Part shown: piece by piece, positions 51,951-61,392 of the stretch | How the letters are laid out: every line of letters begins with the position of its first letter | Position numbering within the stretch: the first letter of the stretch is position 1 | Assembly (NCBI GenBank): GCA_902619055.1 | Contig: CACNCW010000001.1 | Coordinates: 1-64,000, forward strand | Length of the DNA: 64,000 nt | Direction: 5' to 3' | Source of the DNA: an uncultured Alphaproteobacteria bacterium | Lineage (GTDB): Bacteria; Pseudomonadota; Alphaproteobacteria; HIMB59; GCA-002718135 | Program-made: the position numbers and the translations under genes | The notes under the pieces: generated by a model | Seen by the model: only the letters and a program-made list of their open reading frames with translations | Databases searched by the model: none | Told to the model about the DNA's origin: nothing

Positions 51951-52697
51951 ATGAGTTCTTTTACTGCAGGAGTTATTGTTATTGGTGATGAAATACTTTC
52001 TGGTAGAACTCAAGATACAAACTCAAATTATATTGCAAAAAAATTATTAGAAGCTGGTATTAAGTTAGAAGAAGTTATTGTTATTCAGGATGAGAAAAAA
52101 ACAATAATAGAAAACGTTTTAAAATATAGCTCAAAATATTCTTATGTTTTTACTACTGGAGGAATTGGACCAACTCATGATGATATAACTTCAGAAAGTA
52201 TATCTGAAGCCTTTAATTTACAATATGAAACAAATAAAATGGCATTTGAAATTCTTGAAAGTTATTATCCAAAAGGTGAATTTAATGAAAGTAGGCAAAG
52301 AATGGCCAAAATGCCATTTGGTTCAAAGCTTATTTTAAATCCAATGACTGCTGCACCAGGATTTATTGTAAAAAATATTTATATTTTACCAGGTGTGCCA
52401 GAAATAATGCAAGTTATGTTTGAGGAATTATTGAAAAAAATTAAAAAAGGTAACCCAAAACTTGTTACAACAATTAATACTAATTTATACGAAAGTAAAA
52501 TTGCAAAAAATTTAAAAAATATTCAAAACAATTATGCAAATGCATCAATTGGTAGTTACCCATATTTTAATCTTGCAGCTAAAACAGGCGGTGTTAACAT
52601 AGTTGTTTCATCATGGGATATGAAATCTATCCAACCAATAGTTGATGATATAACTAAGATGATTGAATTAAATGGTGGAAAAAGTTCTATAGTTTGA
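51951..52697 (+). CDS. CinA N-terminal-like / MoCF-biosynthesis domain protein
   Basis: 248-residue protein with the molybdopterin-binding (MoaB/Mog-like) domain found at the N-terminus of CinA: VIVIGDEILSGRTQDTNSNYI, then FTTGGIGPTHDDITSE and NPMTAAPGFIVKNIYILPGVP. The C-terminal nicotinamide-nucleotide amidase domain of full CinA is absent. Such stand-alone proteins are annotated as competence/damage-inducible CinA homologues and probably act as nucleotide pyrophosphatases on ADP-ribose or CoA-like molecules. moaA is nearby but no other molybdopterin gene, so a cofactor role is not supported. Confidence 0.85.
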   Translation: MSSFTAGVIVIGDEILSGRTQDTNSNYIAKKLLEAGIKLEEVIVIQDEKKTIIENVLKYSSKYSYVFTTGGIGPTHDDITSESISEAFNLQYETNKMAFEILESYYPKGEFNESRQRMAKMPFGSKLILNPMTAAPGFIVKNIYILPGVPEIMQVMFEELLKKIKKGNPKLVTTINTNLYESKIAKNLKNIQNNYANASIGSYPYFNLAAKTGGVNIVVSSWDMKSIQPIVDDITKMIELNGGKSSIV

Positions 52698-52713
52698 TAT
52701 TAATCCAAAATTA

Positions 52714-52798
52714 GGCCTCGTGGTGGAATGGTAGACACAAAGGACTTAAAATCCTTGCCCTTTTGGGAGTGCCGGTTCAAGTCCGGCCGAGGCTACCA
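52714..52798 (+). tRNA. tRNA-Leu (anticodon UAA)
   Basis: 85-base class II tRNA. The acceptor stem GGCCTCG pairs with CGAGGCT, with a G-U at position 1:72, and CCA is encoded (52796-52798). The D arm contains GTGGAATGGTAGACAC, typical of bacterial tRNA-Leu. The anticodon stem AAGGA/TCCTT encloses the loop CTTAAAA with anticodon TAA at 52747-52749. A variable arm (GCCCTTTTGGGAGT) and T arm GCCGG-TTCAAGT-CCGGC complete it. It reads UUA, the dominant Leu codon in this A+T-rich genome. Confidence 0.96.
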
Positions 52799-52809
52799 AT
52801 CGATAAATT

Positions 52810-53184
52810 ATGTTTGCTTTTATTACCATTGGGACAAATAATTTAAAAAAATCATCTGCATTTTATAATAAAATTTTAAAACCTCTAAAAATTAAAAAAG
52901 TTTTATCTCATAATCGATATTATGGTTATGCTAAAAAAGAAACTCCTAAAAAAATAGAATTATACTTGATTAGACCTCATAACAAAAAAAAAGCAACCAT
53001 AGGAAATGGTACAATGATTACTTTTAAAGCTAATTCTAAAAAAACTGTTAATGAATTTTATAAAATTGGAATTAGTCTTGGAGCAAAAGATGAAGGAATG
53101 CCTGGGCCCAGACATGGTAAAGATTATTATGCATATTTAAGGGATTTAGATGGCAACAAGATTTGTATTTTTAAAAAAATTTGA
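52810..53184 (+). CDS. VOC (glyoxalase/dioxygenase-fold) family protein
   Basis: 124-residue vicinal-oxygen-chelate protein with two beta-alpha-beta-beta-beta modules. The first is FITIGTNNLKKSSAFYNKIL and the second ends in YYAYLRDLDGNKICIFKK, the usual C-terminal VOC signature with a metal-ligand-like position. A His near the start of the first strand, as in glyoxalase I, is missing (FITIGTNN), so metal binding may be incomplete. Function unknown; related small proteins are annotated as lactoylglutathione-lyase-like. It lies just after the tRNA gene. Confidence 0.85.
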   Translation: MFAFITIGTNNLKKSSAFYNKILKPLKIKKVLSHNRYYGYAKKETPKKIELYLIRPHNKKKATIGNGTMITFKANSKKTVNEFYKIGISLGAKDEGMPGPRHGKDYYAYLRDLDGNKICIFKKI

Positions 53185-53186
53185 TC

Positions 53187-53945
53187 TTAAAAATTAAATT
53201 GTTCATTCAAAATTTTATCTTCAATAGAGTGTTTACTATCGAACAATACAGTGCATTTATTTTCATCTGAAGATACAATATTGACTCTACTAATATCTCT
53301 AAACTCAACATTGTCTGCCGTTACGCTAGATGAGCGTTCATCATTATTTAACACTTCAAAATCAATTATACTAATTTCAGATAATAGAGCTCCTCTCCAT
53401 CTCCTTGGTCTAAAGGCACTAATTGGAGTTAATGCAAGTATATTTGAGTCTAAAGGTAGAATACTACCATGTGCTGATAGATTATAGGCTGTACTTCCAG
53501 CTGATGTAGATAACAAAACGCCATCACATATCAATTCTTCCATTTTTACTTTCTCATTTATTTTAATTTTAATTTTTGATGCCAAATGAGTCTGCCTCAT
53601 AAGAGAAACTTCATTATATGCATATGCCTCAAAGATTTCATTATTAACACTTTGTGCAGTCATTTTTAATGGTTTAAAAGTAGATTTTTTAGCATTGACA
53701 ATCATATCATTTAAATTTTCGTTACTAAGATTATTCATTAAAAAGCCAATTGAACCAAAGTTTATTCCAAAAAATGGTTTGTTTAGTTTATTAAAATTAT
53801 GAAGTGATTTTAAAAGTAATCCATCTCCTCCAATTGGAATAATATAGTCGGCATCTTCAACAGAATTTTGTCCAAATAATTTTGTTAGTTTTTTTTCTGT
53901 ATTTTTTGCTTCAGGATTGTTTGATGATAAAAAATGAAATTTCAT
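53187..53945 (-). CDS. nadK: NAD kinase
   Basis: 252-residue ATP-NAD kinase producing NADP. The GGDG motif is IPIGGDGLLLKSLHNF, the conserved NFGSIGFLMN follows, and the second domain has LICDGVLLSTSAGSTAYNLSAHG and ALTPISAFRPRRWRG. It is shorter than enterobacterial NadK, like other alphaproteobacterial enzymes. Its start overlaps the stop of moaA by one base. Confidence 0.93.
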   Translation of the reverse strand: MKFHFLSSNNPEAKNTEKKLTKLFGQNSVEDADYIIPIGGDGLLLKSLHNFNKLNKPFFGINFGSIGFLMNNLSNENLNDMIVNAKKSTFKPLKMTAQSVNNEIFEAYAYNEVSLMRQTHLASKIKIKINEKVKMEELICDGVLLSTSAGSTAYNLSAHGSILPLDSNILALTPISAFRPRRWRGALLSEISIIDFEVLNNDERSSSVTADNVEFRDISRVNIVSSDENKCTVLFDSKHSIEDKILNEQFNF

Positions 53946-54937
53946 TATCCACCTGTTACATTCATATGTCTTTTCATATATTTATTAATCTTTTCCCCAA
54001 CCATAAAATCATGTTGTTTTGGTTTTATATTAAGAGCAAACTTAATTTTTTCTTTTATATAATCATCACTATAATCTTTTCTCATTATTTCTCTAAAATC
54101 AACAAAGTCATTCTGACCAAGACACATGAAAAGTTTCCCAGTGCTTGATATTCTTACCCTATTGCAAGAGGCACAAAAATTATTTGTTAAAGGACTTATA
54201 AATCCAATTTTATTAGACACCAAATCACTAGTATAAAATCTAGCTGGGCCTCCAGTACTATAATCGATTTTAGAAAAATTATATATTTTGTCTAGTTTTG
54301 CAAAAGTGTCAGATAATGAAATAAACTGATATTCTCTCGATATATCAGTTTCTTCCATTGGCATTACTTCAATAAATGTAAGATCAATTTTTTTGTTACT
54401 AGTCCAATTTAATAATTCTTCAATTTCATTTTCATTAAAATCTTTTATTACTACAGTATTAATTTTTATTTTTATATTGGCATCAAGTGCTTCATTAATT
54501 CCATCAAAAACTTTTTCAATATTTCCAAATCTTGTTATTGAATTATATTTTTCAGGGTTAATTGTATCTAGAGAAACATTAATCCTATTAATGCCATTTA
54601 GCTTAAGTTGTTTTGCATATTTTTTTAACAATGTACCATTTGTTGTGAGTGTTATTTCCTTTAGATTTGTTTTTTCTTTTTTGGTATTAAGTTTTTCAAT
54701 TAATTTTATAATATCATTTCTTACCAAAGGTTCACCTCCAGTTAATCTAATTTTTTTAACTCCAAGTTCTATAAAGTTGTCACATAATCTTTCGATTTCT
54801 TCTAAAGTGAGAATGTCTTTTCGTGGGAGAAATTGCATTTTTTCTTTCATACAATAAACACATCTTAGATCACATCTATCTGTAACAGATACTCTTAGAT
54901 AGTTTACTTCTCTTAAATACTGATCAATTAATTGCAT
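53945..54937 (-). CDS. moaA: GTP 3',8-cyclase (MoaA)
   Basis: 330-residue radical-SAM enzyme for the first step of molybdopterin synthesis. The SAM cluster motif is SVTDRCDLRCVYCMKEK, the Gly-rich SAM contact is IRLTGGEPLVR, and the C-terminal cluster is NNFCASCNRVRISSTGKLFMCLG. The usual C-terminal double-glycine is present as MNVTGG. No other molybdopterin genes are close. Its start overlaps the DUF3553 gene by 14 bases. Confidence 0.93.
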   Translation of the reverse strand: MQLIDQYLREVNYLRVSVTDRCDLRCVYCMKEKMQFLPRKDILTLEEIERLCDNFIELGVKKIRLTGGEPLVRNDIIKLIEKLNTKKEKTNLKEITLTTNGTLLKKYAKQLKLNGINRINVSLDTINPEKYNSITRFGNIEKVFDGINEALDANIKIKINTVVIKDFNENEIEELLNWTSNKKIDLTFIEVMPMEETDISREYQFISLSDTFAKLDKIYNFSKIDYSTGGPARFYTSDLVSNKIGFISPLTNNFCASCNRVRISSTGKLFMCLGQNDFVDFREIMRKDYSDDYIKEKIKFALNIKPKQHDFMVGEKINKYMKRHMNVTGG

Positions 54938-55121
54938 TTATATTAATTATTTTTAATTCAACTTCTCTAGGGTTAATAGTTTTTTTTCCAACATTTTCAA
55001 AATTTATTGTAACGATATTGTTAATACATGATTGTACTTGACCAATTCCCCATTCTTTTTCTTTGCTAACATTTATAACAAAAGTACCTGGTGTAAGATC
55101 ACCTATATAAAAATCTGACAT
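54924..55121 (-). CDS. DUF3553 protein
   Basis: 65-residue small protein of the DUF3553 family, common in alphaproteobacteria. It consists mainly of an SH3-like strand set: LTPGTFVINVSKEKEWGIG then QVQSCINNIVTINFENVGKK, with the characteristic WGIGQVQS and NFE-GK blocks, which resemble the beta-barrel of CarD/UvrD C-terminal domains. Function not established; a nucleic-acid or RNA-polymerase contact is plausible. It is flanked by dksA (11 bases) and moaA (overlap). Confidence 0.85.
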   Translation of the reverse strand: MSDFYIGDLTPGTFVINVSKEKEWGIGQVQSCINNIVTINFENVGKKTINPREVELKIININAIN

Positions 55122-55132
55122 TTAAAATAAAA

Positions 55133-55540
55133 TTAACTAATTCTTTTTTCTGCTTTTTCATGCATTTCTTGAGCTTCTAAACTCAATGTTGCAACTGGTC
55201 TTGCTTCTAATCTTTTGATACTAATTGGATCACCTGTTTCATCGCAATAACCATATGATCCATCTTCAATTCTTTGAAGAGCAGCATCAATTTTATTGAT
55301 TAGCTTTCTTTCTCTATCTCTAGTTCTAAGTTCGAAAGATCTATCTATTTCTTCAGATGCTCTATCAGTTATGTCGGGTTTTGCTTCATTCTCATTCTGA
55401 AGATTATTTAAAGTTTGAGATGATTCCTTGAGTAAATCTTGTTTCCAACTTACTAATTTTTGCCTAAAATATTCTTTCATTTTGGCATTCATGAATTTTT
55501 CTTTCTTAGTTGGTTTATAATTTTTAGGTAATTTAGTCAT
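55133..55540 (-). CDS. dksA: RNA polymerase-binding transcription factor DksA
   Basis: 135-residue DksA. The coiled-coil region spans about residues 30-100 (NLQNENEAKPDITDRASEEI and DRSFELRTRDRERKL, with the tip DITDRAS equivalent to the DxxDxA tip) and binds in the RNA-polymerase secondary channel to mediate the stringent response with ppGpp. The zinc finger is degenerate: GSYGYCDETGDPI keeps one Cys, and the later pair is replaced (RPVATLSLEAQ), as is usual in alphaproteobacteria. The ATG at 55540 is preferred to one nine codons upstream. Confidence 0.93.
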   Translation of the reverse strand: MTKLPKNYKPTKKEKFMNAKMKEYFRQKLVSWKQDLLKESSQTLNNLQNENEAKPDITDRASEEIDRSFELRTRDRERKLINKIDAALQRIEDGSYGYCDETGDPISIKRLEARPVATLSLEAQEMHEKAEKRIS

Positions 55541-55654
55541 AATTTTAAAACGATGCTGATTTATCAAATGATTTTATTTATTCAAGCAATATTGAAATTT
55601 TATTAATTAAAAATAATTCATATTTTTCAATATTTTAATCAAATTTTCATAAAA

Positions 55655-55669
55655 GAACAAAAATAGAAC
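55655..55669 (+). promoter_or_regulatory. LexA (SOS) box upstream of recA
   Basis: GAAC-AAAAATA-GAAC exactly matches the alphaproteobacterial LexA consensus GAACN7GAAC (GTTCN7GTTC on the other strand). It lies 86 bases before the recA ATG in the 214-base divergent space between dksA and recA. A third GAAC at 55681-55684 is 11 bases further on and is out of the N7 spacing. LexA repression of recA is therefore expected. Confidence 0.8.
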
Positions 55670-55754
55670 TTTTAAAAATAGAACAAAACGTGTACAAGTA
55701 AACATGATTTGCAAGAATCTTAATAAAAACATAGGAAATTAATGGAGAAATATA

Positions 55755-56867
55755 ATGTCTCAAGCTAAATTAAAAGTAGTAAATAACGAAAATTCAATGG
55801 ATAAAGAAAACAGAAGTAAATCTCTAGAAGCTGCTGTAAGCCTAATAGAGAAAAATTATGGAAAAGGCTCAATAATGAAATTGGGCTCTAAAACAAACGT
55901 AGATATTGAAGCGATATCTACCGGTTCATTAGGACTAGATATAGCTCTTGGTATTGGAGGAGTTCCAAAGGGGAGAATTATTGAAATTTATGGACCTGAA
56001 AGTTCTGGTAAAACTACTTTAGCTACTCATATCGTTGCAGAATCTCAAAAACAAGGCGGTAATTGCGCATTTATAGATGCAGAGCATGCTCTAGATCCAG
56101 CATATGCAAAGAAATTAGGTGTAAATTTAGAAGAATTATTAATTTCCCAGCCTGATACAGGTGAACAGGGTTTAGAAATTGCTGATTCTTTAATTAAATC
56201 TGGAGGTATTGATGTGCTAATTATTGACTCAGTTGCGGCACTTGTACCAAGAGCTGAGCTAGAAGGTGATATGGGAGATTCATTACCTGGTTTACAAGCT
56301 AGATTGATGAGTCAGGCTTTAAGAAAACTCACTAGCTCTATTGCTCAATCAAACACTTTAGTTGTATTCATAAATCAACTTAGAATGAAAATTGGCGTTA
56401 TGTTTGGTAGTCCTGAGACAACTACAGGCGGTAATGCTTTAAAATTTTATTCTTCTGTAAGAATGGACATTAGAAGAATTGGTGCAATTAAAGATAAAGA
56501 TGAAATCATTGGAAATCAAACTAGAGTAAAGATAGTTAAAAATAAAGTTGCGCCTCCATTCAAAGTTGTTGAATTTGATATAATGTACGGAGAGGGTATA
56601 TCTAAATTAGGTGAATTAGTTGATTTAGGTGTCAAAGCAGAAATTATTGATAAATCTGGATCATGGTTTGCATACAAAAATACTAAAATAGGACAAGGTA
56701 GAGAAAACGTTAAAAACTTTCTTAATGACAATCCTACTATAGCTAAAGAAATTGAAAATCAAATTCTACAAAATGCTGGAATTGTTGAAAAAGCTATGAT
56801 GGAAGGAAAAGTAGAGAATAAAGAAAAAGAAAAAGAAGCTAAAGAAGCTGAAGAAATAAAAGAATAG
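55755..56867 (+). CDS. recA: Recombinase RecA
   Basis: 370-residue strand-exchange ATPase. Walker A is GPESSGKTT, followed by [19 protein letters not shown] and Walker [18 protein letters not shown], loop 1 [18 protein letters not shown], and loop 2 [20 protein letters not shown]. The C-terminal domain ends in an acidic, Lys/Glu-rich tail, the usual self-inhibitory tail. A Shine-Dalgarno GGAG is at 55744-55747. An SOS box lies upstream and an intrinsic terminator follows. Confidence 0.98.
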   Translation: MSQAKLKVVNNENSMDKENRSKSLEAAVSLIEKNYGKGSIMKLGSKTNVDIEAISTGSLGLDIALGIGGVPKGRIIEIYGPESSGKTTLATHIVAESQKQGGNCAFIDAEHALDPAYAKKLGVNLEELLISQPDTGEQGLEIADSLIKSGGIDVLIIDSVAALVPRAELEGDMGDSLPGLQARLMSQALRKLTSSIAQSNTLVVFINQLRMKIGVMFGSPETTTGGNALKFYSSVRMDIRRIGAIKDKDEIIGNQTRVKIVKNKVAPPFKVVEFDIMYGEGISKLGELVDLGVKAEIIDKSGSWFAYKNTKIGQGRENVKNFLNDNPTIAKEIENQILQNAGIVEKAMMEGKVENKEKEKEAKEAEEIKE

Positions 56868-56886
56868 TAAATATTATTTTTGTTTG

Positions 56887-56914
56887 GCGCCTATTTCAAA
56901 ATAGGCGCTTTTTT
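56887..56914 (+). terminator. Intrinsic terminator after recA
   Basis: GCGCCTATT and its complement AATAGGCGC form a stem of nine pairs with a TCAA loop, followed directly by six T residues. It starts 19 bases after the recA stop and precedes alaS by 38 bases, so recA is probably a monocistronic unit and alaS has its own promoter. Confidence 0.88.
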
Positions 56915-56952
56915 ATTTAGACAATAGAGTTTTCAAGTTATAATACCTTTTC

Positions 56953-59625
56953 ATGAATTCAAATCAGATAAGGTCAGCATTTCTCAATTATTTTAAAAAA
57001 AATGGACATAAGGTTATTCATTCTAGTTCTCTAGTGCCAGATAATGATCCTACTCTAATGTTTGCTAACTCTGGAATGGTACAATTTAAAAATATTTTTA
57101 CAGGTAAAGAGACAAGAGATTACAACAGAGCGACTACTGCTCAGAAATGTGTAAGAGCAGGCGGAAAGCACAATGATTTAGAAAATGTAGGATACACTAC
57201 AAGACACCATACTTTTTTTGAAATGTTAGGAAATTTCTCTTTTGGAGATTATTTTAAAGAGTTGGCCATAGAACTAGCATGGAATCTAATTACTAAAGAA
57301 TATGCAATAAATAAAGATAGATTATTAGTAACTGTTTATTCTGATGATCAGGAAGCTTTTGATTTATGGAAAAAAATAGCTGGATTGTCTGAAAATAAAA
57401 TCATTAAAATAAGTACTTCTGATAATTTTTGGTCAATGGGTGAAACTGGTCCTTGCGGTCCATGTTCTGAAATATTTTATGATCATGGTGATAAATACGA
57501 AGGAGGCCCTCCAGGTTCTCCAAACGAAGATGGTGATAGATTTATAGAAATATGGAATTTAGTATTTATGCAATATGAGCAAATATCTAAATCTGAGAGA
57601 ATAAACCTACCAAAACCCTCCATAGATACTGGAATGGGATTAGAGAGAATGACAGCTCTTCTAGATGGTTCTAACGATAATTATTCAACAGATTTATTTC
57701 AACCGATTATAAATGAATCAACAAATCTATGTGGCGATGAAAGTTCAATAGCAAATCCTAGTCATAGAGTAATTGCAGATCACTTAAAATCCTCCTCTTT
57801 TTTAATTGCAGATGGAGTAATGCCCTCAAATGAAGGTAGAGGATATGTCTTACGAAGAATAATGAGAAGGGGAATGCGACACGCTCATTCTTTAGGTAAT
57901 AAAGAGCCTGTATTTCATAAGCTATTCCCTATTTTTTTAGATGGAATTAAAAATTCATATCCTGAATTAGATAGAGCAAAAGATCTCATTACTAATACAT
58001 TAATGAATGAAGAAACTAAATTCAAGGAAACTGTTGAAAAAGGAATAAAAATTTTAGATGAGGAAATTTCTAACTCAACAAATATATTTAATGGAGAAGT
58101 AGCATTTAAATTATATGACACCTATGGATTTCCCTTAGATTTAACACAAGATTATTTGAAAAGTAAAAATATTGAAGTCGATATAAAAACTTTTGAACAA
58201 AAAATGTTAGATCAAAAGGAAAGAGCGAGACAAAGTTGGAAAGGCACAGGAGACATCGAGGATGAAGGCATTTGGTTTGAAATAACTTCTAAAATAGAGC
58301 CAACAGAATTTTTAGGATATTCTGATATGGAAGCAGATTGTAAAATAATTTCAATTATATCAGAAAGTAAGTCAGTAGATAAAATTAAAAAAGATCAAGA
58401 AGCAATTATAATATTAAATCAAACACCTTTTTATGGAGAAAGTGGTGGTCAAGTGGGAGATCATGGTTTGTTTGAAAATGATAACTTTAAATTTGAAGTA
58501 AACAATACTACAAAAATATTTGGAAACTATTTTCTTCACAAAGGTAAAGTAATTAGTGGTGAATGCGAAATTGAAGATACCATTAAAGCAAGCATTAATA
58601 CAGTGAATAGAGATTTTATTAAATATAATCATTCTTCAACTCATTTATTACATGCTGCTCTAAGAAAAATACTGGGCAAGCATGTCACGCAAAAGGGTTC
58701 ACTTGTAAATTCAGAAAAACTTAGATTTGATTTTAGTCACAATAATCCAATTGAAAAAGATCAACTCATGAATATTGAAGAAATTGTAAATGATCAAATT
58801 CAAAAAAATGGAATTGTTAAAATTAAAATTGTGGATCAAAAAAAAGCTATTGAAGAAGGTGCGATGGCATTGTTTGGAGAAAAATATAGCGATGAAGTAA
58901 GAGTAGTAACAATGGGTCAAGAAAATGAATCATTCTTTTCAAAAGAATTATGCGGAGGAACTCATGTTGTTAAATTAGGGGAAATAAGTAAATTTAAAAT
59001 AACTAATCAATCTAGTGTTGCGTCTGGAATAAGAAGAATAGAGGCCGTATCTAATGTTGCAGTGGATAAATATATTAAAGAAATAGAAAGAAATTTATTA
59101 GAAAAAAATAAAAACCAAGATAATCAAATTGAAGATTTAAAGAATAAAATTAAAAATATTAATGCTGATTATAATTTTAAAAATCAGTATGAAGACAAAG
59201 GTTTGTTAATTAAAGAATTAATTCAGATACACGAAAAATTAAAACAAAATATGTCTATATCAAAAAATATTGATAATATTGTTGTAAAAAAAATCAAAGA
59301 ATTAAATTTTATATACTTGATTGCTGAAGACTACCCTAATAAATCTTTGAAAACATTTATTGATGAGCAAAAAAAACAATATAACAAAAATAGTGTTTCG
59401 TTAATAATTTCAAATAATGATAACAAACTATCTATAGTGCTAGGAGTTACTGAAGATATTACAGACCTTTTTGATGCTTCAAAAGAAATAAGAGAAATTT
59501 CGATTATTCTTGGTGGCAAGGGTGGTGGTGGTAGAAAAGATCTTGCTCAAGGAGGAGGATCAGATGTTAGTCAAATTAATGAAAGTATAAAATACGTAGA
59601 AGATAAATTAAATTCTATTAATTAA
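56953..59625 (+). CDS. alaS: Alanyl-tRNA synthetase
   Basis: 890-residue class II synthetase with all usual domains. The catalytic part (about 1-400) has [40 protein letters not shown] and [15 protein letters not shown], then [14 protein letters not shown]. The editing domain has [17 protein letters not shown] and [10 protein letters not shown], the zinc ligand set of the editing site. The C-Ala domain ends with [16 protein letters not shown]. The stop region overlaps the convergent icd gene by 8 bases. The order recA-alaS-icd is, from memory, also seen in SAR11 genomes. Confidence 0.97.
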   Translation: MNSNQIRSAFLNYFKKNGHKVIHSSSLVPDNDPTLMFANSGMVQFKNIFTGKETRDYNRATTAQKCVRAGGKHNDLENVGYTTRHHTFFEMLGNFSFGDYFKELAIELAWNLITKEYAINKDRLLVTVYSDDQEAFDLWKKIAGLSENKIIKISTSDNFWSMGETGPCGPCSEIFYDHGDKYEGGPPGSPNEDGDRFIEIWNLVFMQYEQISKSERINLPKPSIDTGMGLERMTALLDGSNDNYSTDLFQPIINESTNLCGDESSIANPSHRVIADHLKSSSFLIADGVMPSNEGRGYVLRRIMRRGMRHAHSLGNKEPVFHKLFPIFLDGIKNSYPELDRAKDLITNTLMNEETKFKETVEKGIKILDEEISNSTNIFNGEVAFKLYDTYGFPLDLTQDYLKSKNIEVDIKTFEQKMLDQKERARQSWKGTGDIEDEGIWFEITSKIEPTEFLGYSDMEADCKIISIISESKSVDKIKKDQEAIIILNQTPFYGESGGQVGDHGLFENDNFKFEVNNTTKIFGNYFLHKGKVISGECEIEDTIKASINTVNRDFIKYNHSSTHLLHAALRKILGKHVTQKGSLVNSEKLRFDFSHNNPIEKDQLMNIEEIVNDQIQKNGIVKIKIVDQKKAIEEGAMALFGEKYSDEVRVVTMGQENESFFSKELCGGTHVVKLGEISKFKITNQSSVASGIRRIEAVSNVAVDKYIKEIERNLLEKNKNQDNQIEDLKNKIKNINADYNFKNQYEDKGLLIKELIQIHEKLKQNMSISKNIDNIVVKKIKELNFIYLIAEDYPNKSLKTFIDEQKKQYNKNSVSLIISNNDNKLSIVLGVTEDITDLFDASKEIREISIILGGKGGGGRKDLAQGGGSDVSQINESIKYVEDKLNSIN

Positions 59626-60826
59626 TTTGAAAATTGTTTTTTATTGCACTTAAAAAATCTTGAGTGTTTAACCATTTCTGATCTTTGTTTATTAATATTG
59701 CTAGATCTTTTGTCATTTCACCACTTTCTACAGTTTTGATACACGTTTCTTCTAATTTTTTAGCAAAATTTATTAATTCATTATTACCATCAAATTCTCC
59801 TCTAAAACTTAAACCTCTTGTCCAAGCAAAGATTGATGCAATAGGATTAGTTGAAGTTTCTATACCTTTCTGATGATTTCTATAATGTCTTGTAACAGTT
59901 CCATGTGCAGCCTCAGCTTCTACTGTTTTACCATCTGGGGTCATTAACACACTTGTCATTAAACCTAGTGATCCAAATCCTTGAGCAACAGAATCTGATT
60001 GAACATCTCCATCATAATTTTTGCAAGCCCAAATAAAATTACCTTCCCACTTTAAAGCTGAGGCCACCATATCATCGATTAATCTATGCTCATAAACTAT
60101 ATCTTTTTCATTAAACTTATTTTTAAATTCAGTATCAAATACATCCTGAAATAAATCTTTAAATCTTCCATCGTAGACTTTTAAAATAGTATTTTTAGTA
60201 GAAAGGTAAACTGGCCAACCAAGGTTAAGCCCATAATTAAAACAAGCTCTAGCAAAGTCTTTAATTGAATTATCTAAGTTATACATTGATAGGGCTACGC
60301 CAGATTTTTCAAATTCATATACATCTTTTGTAAATCCTTCAGATCCATCTTTAGGTTCAAAAACCATTTTAAGTGTCCCTGGTTTATTAATTAATGTGTC
60401 AGTAGCTCTATATTGATCACCAAAGGCATGTCTAGCAACTACAATTGGATGGTTCCAGTTCGTGATTATTCTTGGAACATTTTTGCAAATAATTGGCTGT
60501 CTAAATATTGTTCCTCCTAGTATATTTCTTATTGTTCCATTCGGAGAACGCCACATTTGTTTTAATTTGAATTCCTCTACTCGATTTTCATCAGGAGTAA
60601 TTGTTGCGCATTTTATTCCTACACCATATTTTTTCACTGCCTCAGCAGCATCTATGGTGATTTGATCATTTGTCTCATCTCTTTTAATAACTCCAAGATC
60701 AAAATATTTAATGTCTATATCAAGATAGGGCAAAATTAATTGTTCTTTGATATACTCCCAGATAATTCTGGTCATTTCATCTCCATCCATTTCAACTACA
60801 GGGTTTTTAACTTTTATTTTTGCCAT
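59618..60826 (-). CDS. icd: NADP-dependent isocitrate dehydrogenase (type II, eukaryote-like)
   Basis: 402-residue TCA-cycle enzyme converting isocitrate to 2-oxoglutarate. It starts [19 protein letters not shown], characteristic of the homodimeric eukaryote-like class, has the isocitrate loop [33 protein letters not shown], the metal-binding [18 protein letters not shown] and the NADP motif [12 protein letters not shown]. It overlaps the LOG-family gene start region by 13 bases and the alaS end by 8 bases. Confidence 0.96.
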   Translation of the reverse strand: MAKIKVKNPVVEMDGDEMTRIIWEYIKEQLILPYLDIDIKYFDLGVIKRDETNDQITIDAAEAVKKYGVGIKCATITPDENRVEEFKLKQMWRSPNGTIRNILGGTIFRQPIICKNVPRIITNWNHPIVVARHAFGDQYRATDTLINKPGTLKMVFEPKDGSEGFTKDVYEFEKSGVALSMYNLDNSIKDFARACFNYGLNLGWPVYLSTKNTILKVYDGRFKDLFQDVFDTEFKNKFNEKDIVYEHRLIDDMVASALKWEGNFIWACKNYDGDVQSDSVAQGFGSLGLMTSVLMTPDGKTVEAEAAHGTVTRHYRNHQKGIETSTNPIASIFAWTRGLSFRGEFDGNNELINFAKKLEETCIKTVESGEMTKDLAILINKDQKWLNTQDFLSAIKNNFQIN

Positions 60827-61365
60827 TTAATTAATATATTTTTTAATTGATCAACCGTATCTATAATGTGAAAACTGTTTTGTAAATTTTTATTTGAAAA
60901 TTTTTCATCTTCAAAAAATTTAAATTGCTGAAATAGATTATCCCAGAAATTATTTTTATTAAAAAATATTATTGGCTTATTATGAATCCCCATTATTTTC
61001 CAAGATACAACTTCTACTATTTCTTCTAAAGTTCCTGTTCCTCCTGGTAATGCTAAATATGCATCACCTAACTCAAAGAGTAATTTTTTTCTTTCAGACA
61101 TATTATCCACTATTTTTAATTCATCTATATTTTCAAAAATTATTTCTCTATCAGATAAAAAATTTGGAATTACTCCCATAACTCTATTTTTATATTTTTT
61201 TGCTGTCTTAGCAACCACACCCATAATACCAACTTTTGCCCCACCGTAGACAATATTTATTTTAAATGATGATATTAATTTGCTAATTTCTTCTGCATCT
61301 TGATAATATTTATTACTTAATTTATCTGAAGATGAACAATAGATAGTAATTGATTTAATTGTCAT
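60814..61365 (-). CDS. LOG-family cytokinin riboside 5'-monophosphate phosphoribohydrolase-like
   Basis: 183-residue lysine-decarboxylase-like (LOG) protein. It has the hallmark [16 protein letters not shown] and the earlier conserved [14 protein letters not shown] block, with the catalytic Arg and Glu in [23 protein letters not shown] enzymes remove ribose 5-phosphate from cytokinin nucleotides or, in bacteria, act on AMP-like nucleotides. It is upstream of icd with 13 bases overlapping, and 27 bases after the RND gene's stop. Confidence 0.9.
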   Translation of the reverse strand: MTIKSITIYCSSSDKLSNKYYQDAEEISKLISSFKINIVYGGAKVGIMGVVAKTAKKYKNRVMGVIPNFLSDREIIFENIDELKIVDNMSERKKLLFELGDAYLALPGGTGTLEEIVEVVSWKIMGIHNKPIIFFNKNNFWDNLFQQFKFFEDEKFSNKNLQNSFHIIDTVDQLKNILIKWQK

Positions 61366-61392
61366 AGATTTAAAAGTTTATTTAAAAAAAAT

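Noticed and set aside
54393..54857. 154-codon plus-strand open frame across moaA
   Set aside because: Hydrophobic antisense translation of an A+T-rich gene; moaA on the other strand has all radical-SAM motifs.
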